Source: Blastocatellia bacterium (GTDB taxonomy: Bacteria; Acidobacteriota; Blastocatellia; Pyrinomonadales; Pyrinomonadaceae). From it: DNA of 17,286 bases. The notes under the pieces were generated by a model. The model was not told the origin of the DNA and ran no database searches. It saw only the letters and a list, made by a program, of their open reading frames with translations. The stretch is from NCBI GenBank assembly GCA_003175865.1, contig PSRF01000101.1, positions 1-17,286 of the forward strand. Reading direction: 5' to 3'. Made by a program: the position numbers and the translations under genes. How positions within the stretch are numbered: position 1 is the first letter of the stretch; each line of letters starts with the position of its first letter. Shown here one piece after another: positions 15,308 to 17,286 of this stretch.

Positions 15308-16174
15308 ATGGCGACTCCGATTAGATGGAAACAACGAGGGCGTGTCGTGCCTTATGGCGCCACAAACCGTCCCCAGACTCCTCTAAGGACGCTGGCTTTG
15401 AGTTTGACGCATGCTGCTCGGGCCGCTCTTACCGAACCTTACATGCTCACCGTTGAGCACCAGCGCATAAGTTTGCGCAGGTTGCCAAAAGCCCTCGAGG
15501 GTTTCCGCGTTGTCCAACTTTCCGACATCCATCACGGACCGTTTTCGAGCACGGAACAGATCGAACGAGCAGTCGACACTGCTAATCGATTGAAGCCCGA
15601 CATCATCGCGCTTACCGGGGATTACATCTCACGCGAGCGCCAATACGCGGCTCCCTGCGCAGAAATGCTGGGCCGCTTAGAGGCAAGATTCGGCGTGTTT
15701 GCTGTGCTTGGAAATCATGATCACTGGACCGACGCCGCGCTAATTACTGATCTTTTCAGGGCGGAAGGAATCAACGTTCTCGTAAATGAGGGAATGCGCT
15801 TTGAATACGGAGGTTCCGCGTTTTGGCTGGCAGGCGTTGACGACACCATGGTTGGTCTTGAGGATCTTTCATTAGCTCTCGCTGGCGCCAGGAACGACGA
15901 AATGAAACTTCTCCTCGCTCATAATCCTGTGATTTTGCGACGCGCGGCGCGAGCAGGTGTCGACCTCGTATTGAGTGGTCATACACATGGTGGTCAAGTC
16001 GCCATTCGATCCGAAAGAAGCGAAACGGGCCGCCAAAGAAGGCGCATGCTGAAAGGCCTTGGCAGACAAGGTAACACGCAGATTTACGTGAATCGTGGCC
16101 TTGGCACAGTGGTTCTTCCCATCCGTTATGGATGCCCACCTGAAGTCTCGTTGTTGGAATTACGCTGTGGTTAG
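15308..16174 (+). CDS. YkuE-like metallophosphoesterase
   Basis: A calcineurin-like phosphoesterase of 288 residues. The metal-binding motifs are all present in order: D73-I-H75 (LSDIHHG), G104-D105 (LTGDYIS), G135-N-H-D138 (LGNHDHW), H205 (LLAHNP) and G224-H-T-H-G228 (SGHTHGGQ). The catalytic core is thus intact for a two-metal centre. The order and the ISLRRLPKALEGFRVVQLSDIH lead-in are those of the YkuE/LpxG-like group. Relatives act on phospholipid or UDP-sugar-lipid phosphodiesters, but the substrate here is unknown. The usual N-terminal transmembrane or Tat segment is not obvious; the first 45 residues are basic and only mildly hydrophobic. No Shine-Dalgarno is seen before the ATG. It lies upstream of pgsA, so a link to phospholipid metabolism is tempting but unproven. 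Confidence 0.9.
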   Translation: MATPIRWKQRGRVVPYGATNRPQTPLRTLALSLTHAARAALTEPYMLTVEHQRISLRRLPKALEGFRVVQLSDIHHGPFSSTEQIERAVDTANRLKPDIIALTGDYISRERQYAAPCAEMLGRLEARFGVFAVLGNHDHWTDAALITDLFRAEGINVLVNEGMRFEYGGSAFWLAGVDDTMVGLEDLSLALAGARNDEMKLLLAHNPVILRRAARAGVDLVLSGHTHGGQVAIRSERSETGRQRRRMLKGLGRQGNTQIYVNRGLGTVVLPIRYGCPPEVSLLELRCG

Positions 16175-16250
16175 ACTCACCACGTGCGCCTTCCTCGGAT
16201 TACCCGCCATGTTAGTAGGCATTCGTTTTGATCTGAGGGTAGCTCTCTAA

Positions 16251-16841
16251 ATGTCCTCTCGGATTGTTACGGTCCCCAACCTGTTAACCGTCTTTCGGAT
16301 GGTTCTAATCCCCGTTTTTGTTTCACTTCTTTTCTACCAACGCTTCGTTACAGCACTGATCGTCTTCATCCTTGCCGGTGTTACCGACGGTCTCGATGGC
16401 TTACTTGCCAGACGTTTTAATCAGAAGTCTCAGCTTGGAACTATTCTTGATCCGATCGCTGACAAGTTGATGTTGGTTACATCATTCGTGGTTCTATCGA
16501 TGAGATCGGTATTCCCACAACCGTTGCCGCCGCATTTACCAGTTCCTTTTTGGGTCACCGTTGCTGTTATTAGTCGTGATGTTTTTATTCTGGTTGGCGC
16601 CGCGGCGATTAACATCGTGACCGGGTTCAGAGGTTTTCGCCCTTCGCTGTTGGGTAAGGTCAACACGACAGTCCAAATCATTGCTATAGGCGTGTTTATG
16701 CTTGCTGCCAGTGTCCCATACGGCACTGGATACTACCTACCAACGATCTATGCCATTGTTTTCGCCTTCGCAGTCCTGTCGGGCGCACATTACGTCTTCT
16801 TTGTCTCCAAGCTCCTCAACGAAGACAGAAATATCCGGTGA
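16251..16841 (+). CDS. pgsA: CDP-diacylglycerol--glycerol-3-phosphate 3-phosphatidyltransferase
   Basis: An inner-membrane CDP-alcohol phosphatidyltransferase that makes phosphatidylglycerol phosphate, the committed step to phosphatidylglycerol and cardiolipin. The 196 residues match the family. The complete signature is present: D46-x2-D49-G50-x2-A53-R54-x8-G63-x3-D67-x3-D71. The N-terminal VPNLLTVFRMVLIP is typical of PgsA. About six hydrophobic helices are visible. The ATG at 16251 has GAGGG about 10 nt upstream. It follows the metallophosphoesterase gene by 76 nt on the same strand. A long imperfect stem-loop (16843-16943) starts right after its stop codon. Confidence 0.95.
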   Translation: MSSRIVTVPNLLTVFRMVLIPVFVSLLFYQRFVTALIVFILAGVTDGLDGLLARRFNQKSQLGTILDPIADKLMLVTSFVVLSMRSVFPQPLPPHLPVPFWVTVAVISRDVFILVGAAAINIVTGFRGFRPSLLGKVNTTVQIIAIGVFMLAASVPYGTGYYLPTIYAIVFAFAVLSGAHYVFFVSKLLNEDRNIR

Positions 16842-16842
16842 A

Positions 16843-16943
16843 TGTCCGATAATCTTCAACTTGTGACAACTCATGTTCAACCCGTAACCTCCAATCCGTG
16901 TTGAAATTCACGAACCTTACGACCCGCTAAAGCTTATCGGACA
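16843..16943. repeat. Perfect 10-bp inverted repeat after pgsA
   Basis: TGTCCGATAA (16843-16852) and TTATCGGACA (16934-16943) are perfect reverse complements enclosing 81 nt. A nested TTCAAC/GTTGAA pair lies inside (16874-16879 and 16902-16907). It begins 1 nt after the pgsA stop. It could be a transcript-end structure or the termini of a short non-autonomous element. No T-tract follows. Confidence 0.5.
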
Positions 16944-16957
16944 CCACTCAATCAAAG

Positions 16958-16986
16958 TTGACAATATCGCACTCAACTATTATATT
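16958..16986 (+). promoter_or_regulatory. Strong sigma70-type promoter of dnaK, with overlapping dyad
   Basis: A consensus TTGACA (16958-16963), a 17-nt spacer and TATATT (16981-16986) form a near-perfect housekeeping promoter. AGTTGA (16957-16962) and TCAACT (16973-16978) form an inverted repeat covering the -35 box and the spacer, a position suited to a repressor. No CIRCE element (TTAGCACTC-N9-GAGTGCTAA) is present. The leader to the ATG is about 118 nt. It contains a bulged stem around 17002-17025 (CCCTC with GAGGG). Confidence 0.75.
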
Positions 16987-17026
16987 GACTCCGCGTTCAA
17001 CTAACCGCCCTCGCTTGGAGGGTTAA

Positions 17027-17286
<260 letters not shown>

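Overview
The window reads as an ordinary housekeeping stretch of a Gram-negative-like bacterium. The likeliest source is the Acidobacteriota (Blastocatellia/Pyrinomonas type). This rests on the mix of genes: a DUF4870 membrane protein, a beta-lactamase-family protein fused to a LolA-like domain, KorAB 2-oxoacid:ferredoxin oxidoreductase, a VKOR/DsbA pair, and GC-rich dispersed inverted repeats. It is an inference, not a proven assignment. GC content is moderate and gene density is high.

Layout, left to right: (1) the 3' end of an unknown gene (DUF4019-like), then purB on the plus strand, converging on a minus-strand DUF4870 gene. (2) A plus-strand run of purS, a small secreted protein, purQ, a membrane-anchored DsbA-like thiol oxidoreductase, a VKOR-family protein, a two-domain NifU and a NifS/IscS cysteine desulfurase. 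Gaps are short except for 204 nt before purQ. (3) A 396-nt gap carrying a dispersed inverted repeat, then korA (fused gamma-alpha) and korB, closed by a textbook rho-independent terminator. (4) A large secreted beta-lactamase-family protein with two tandem C-terminal modules and a LolA-like domain. (5) A minus-strand pair: a CPA2 cation:proton antiporter and, downstream of it, a small very basic protein with a perfect Shine-Dalgarno. (6) Plus strand: a YkuE-like metallophosphoesterase behind a near-consensus sigma70 promoter, pgsA, and the first 58 codons of dnaK behind another near-consensus promoter.

Functionally the window joins purine synthesis (PurB, PurS, PurQ; PurL and PurC are not here), extracytoplasmic disulfide formation (VKOR re-oxidising DsbA), Fe-S cluster assembly (NifS supplying sulfur to the NifU scaffold) and an Fe-S-dependent central-carbon enzyme (KorAB). 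I see no phage, transposase, CRISPR, tRNA or rRNA. I do not see a convincing new multi-gene system. The most notable things are three unrelated dispersed inverted-repeat elements. One has supplied the C-terminus of NifU and part of the nifS ribosome-binding region. A NifU with two non-canonical scaffold residues also stands out.
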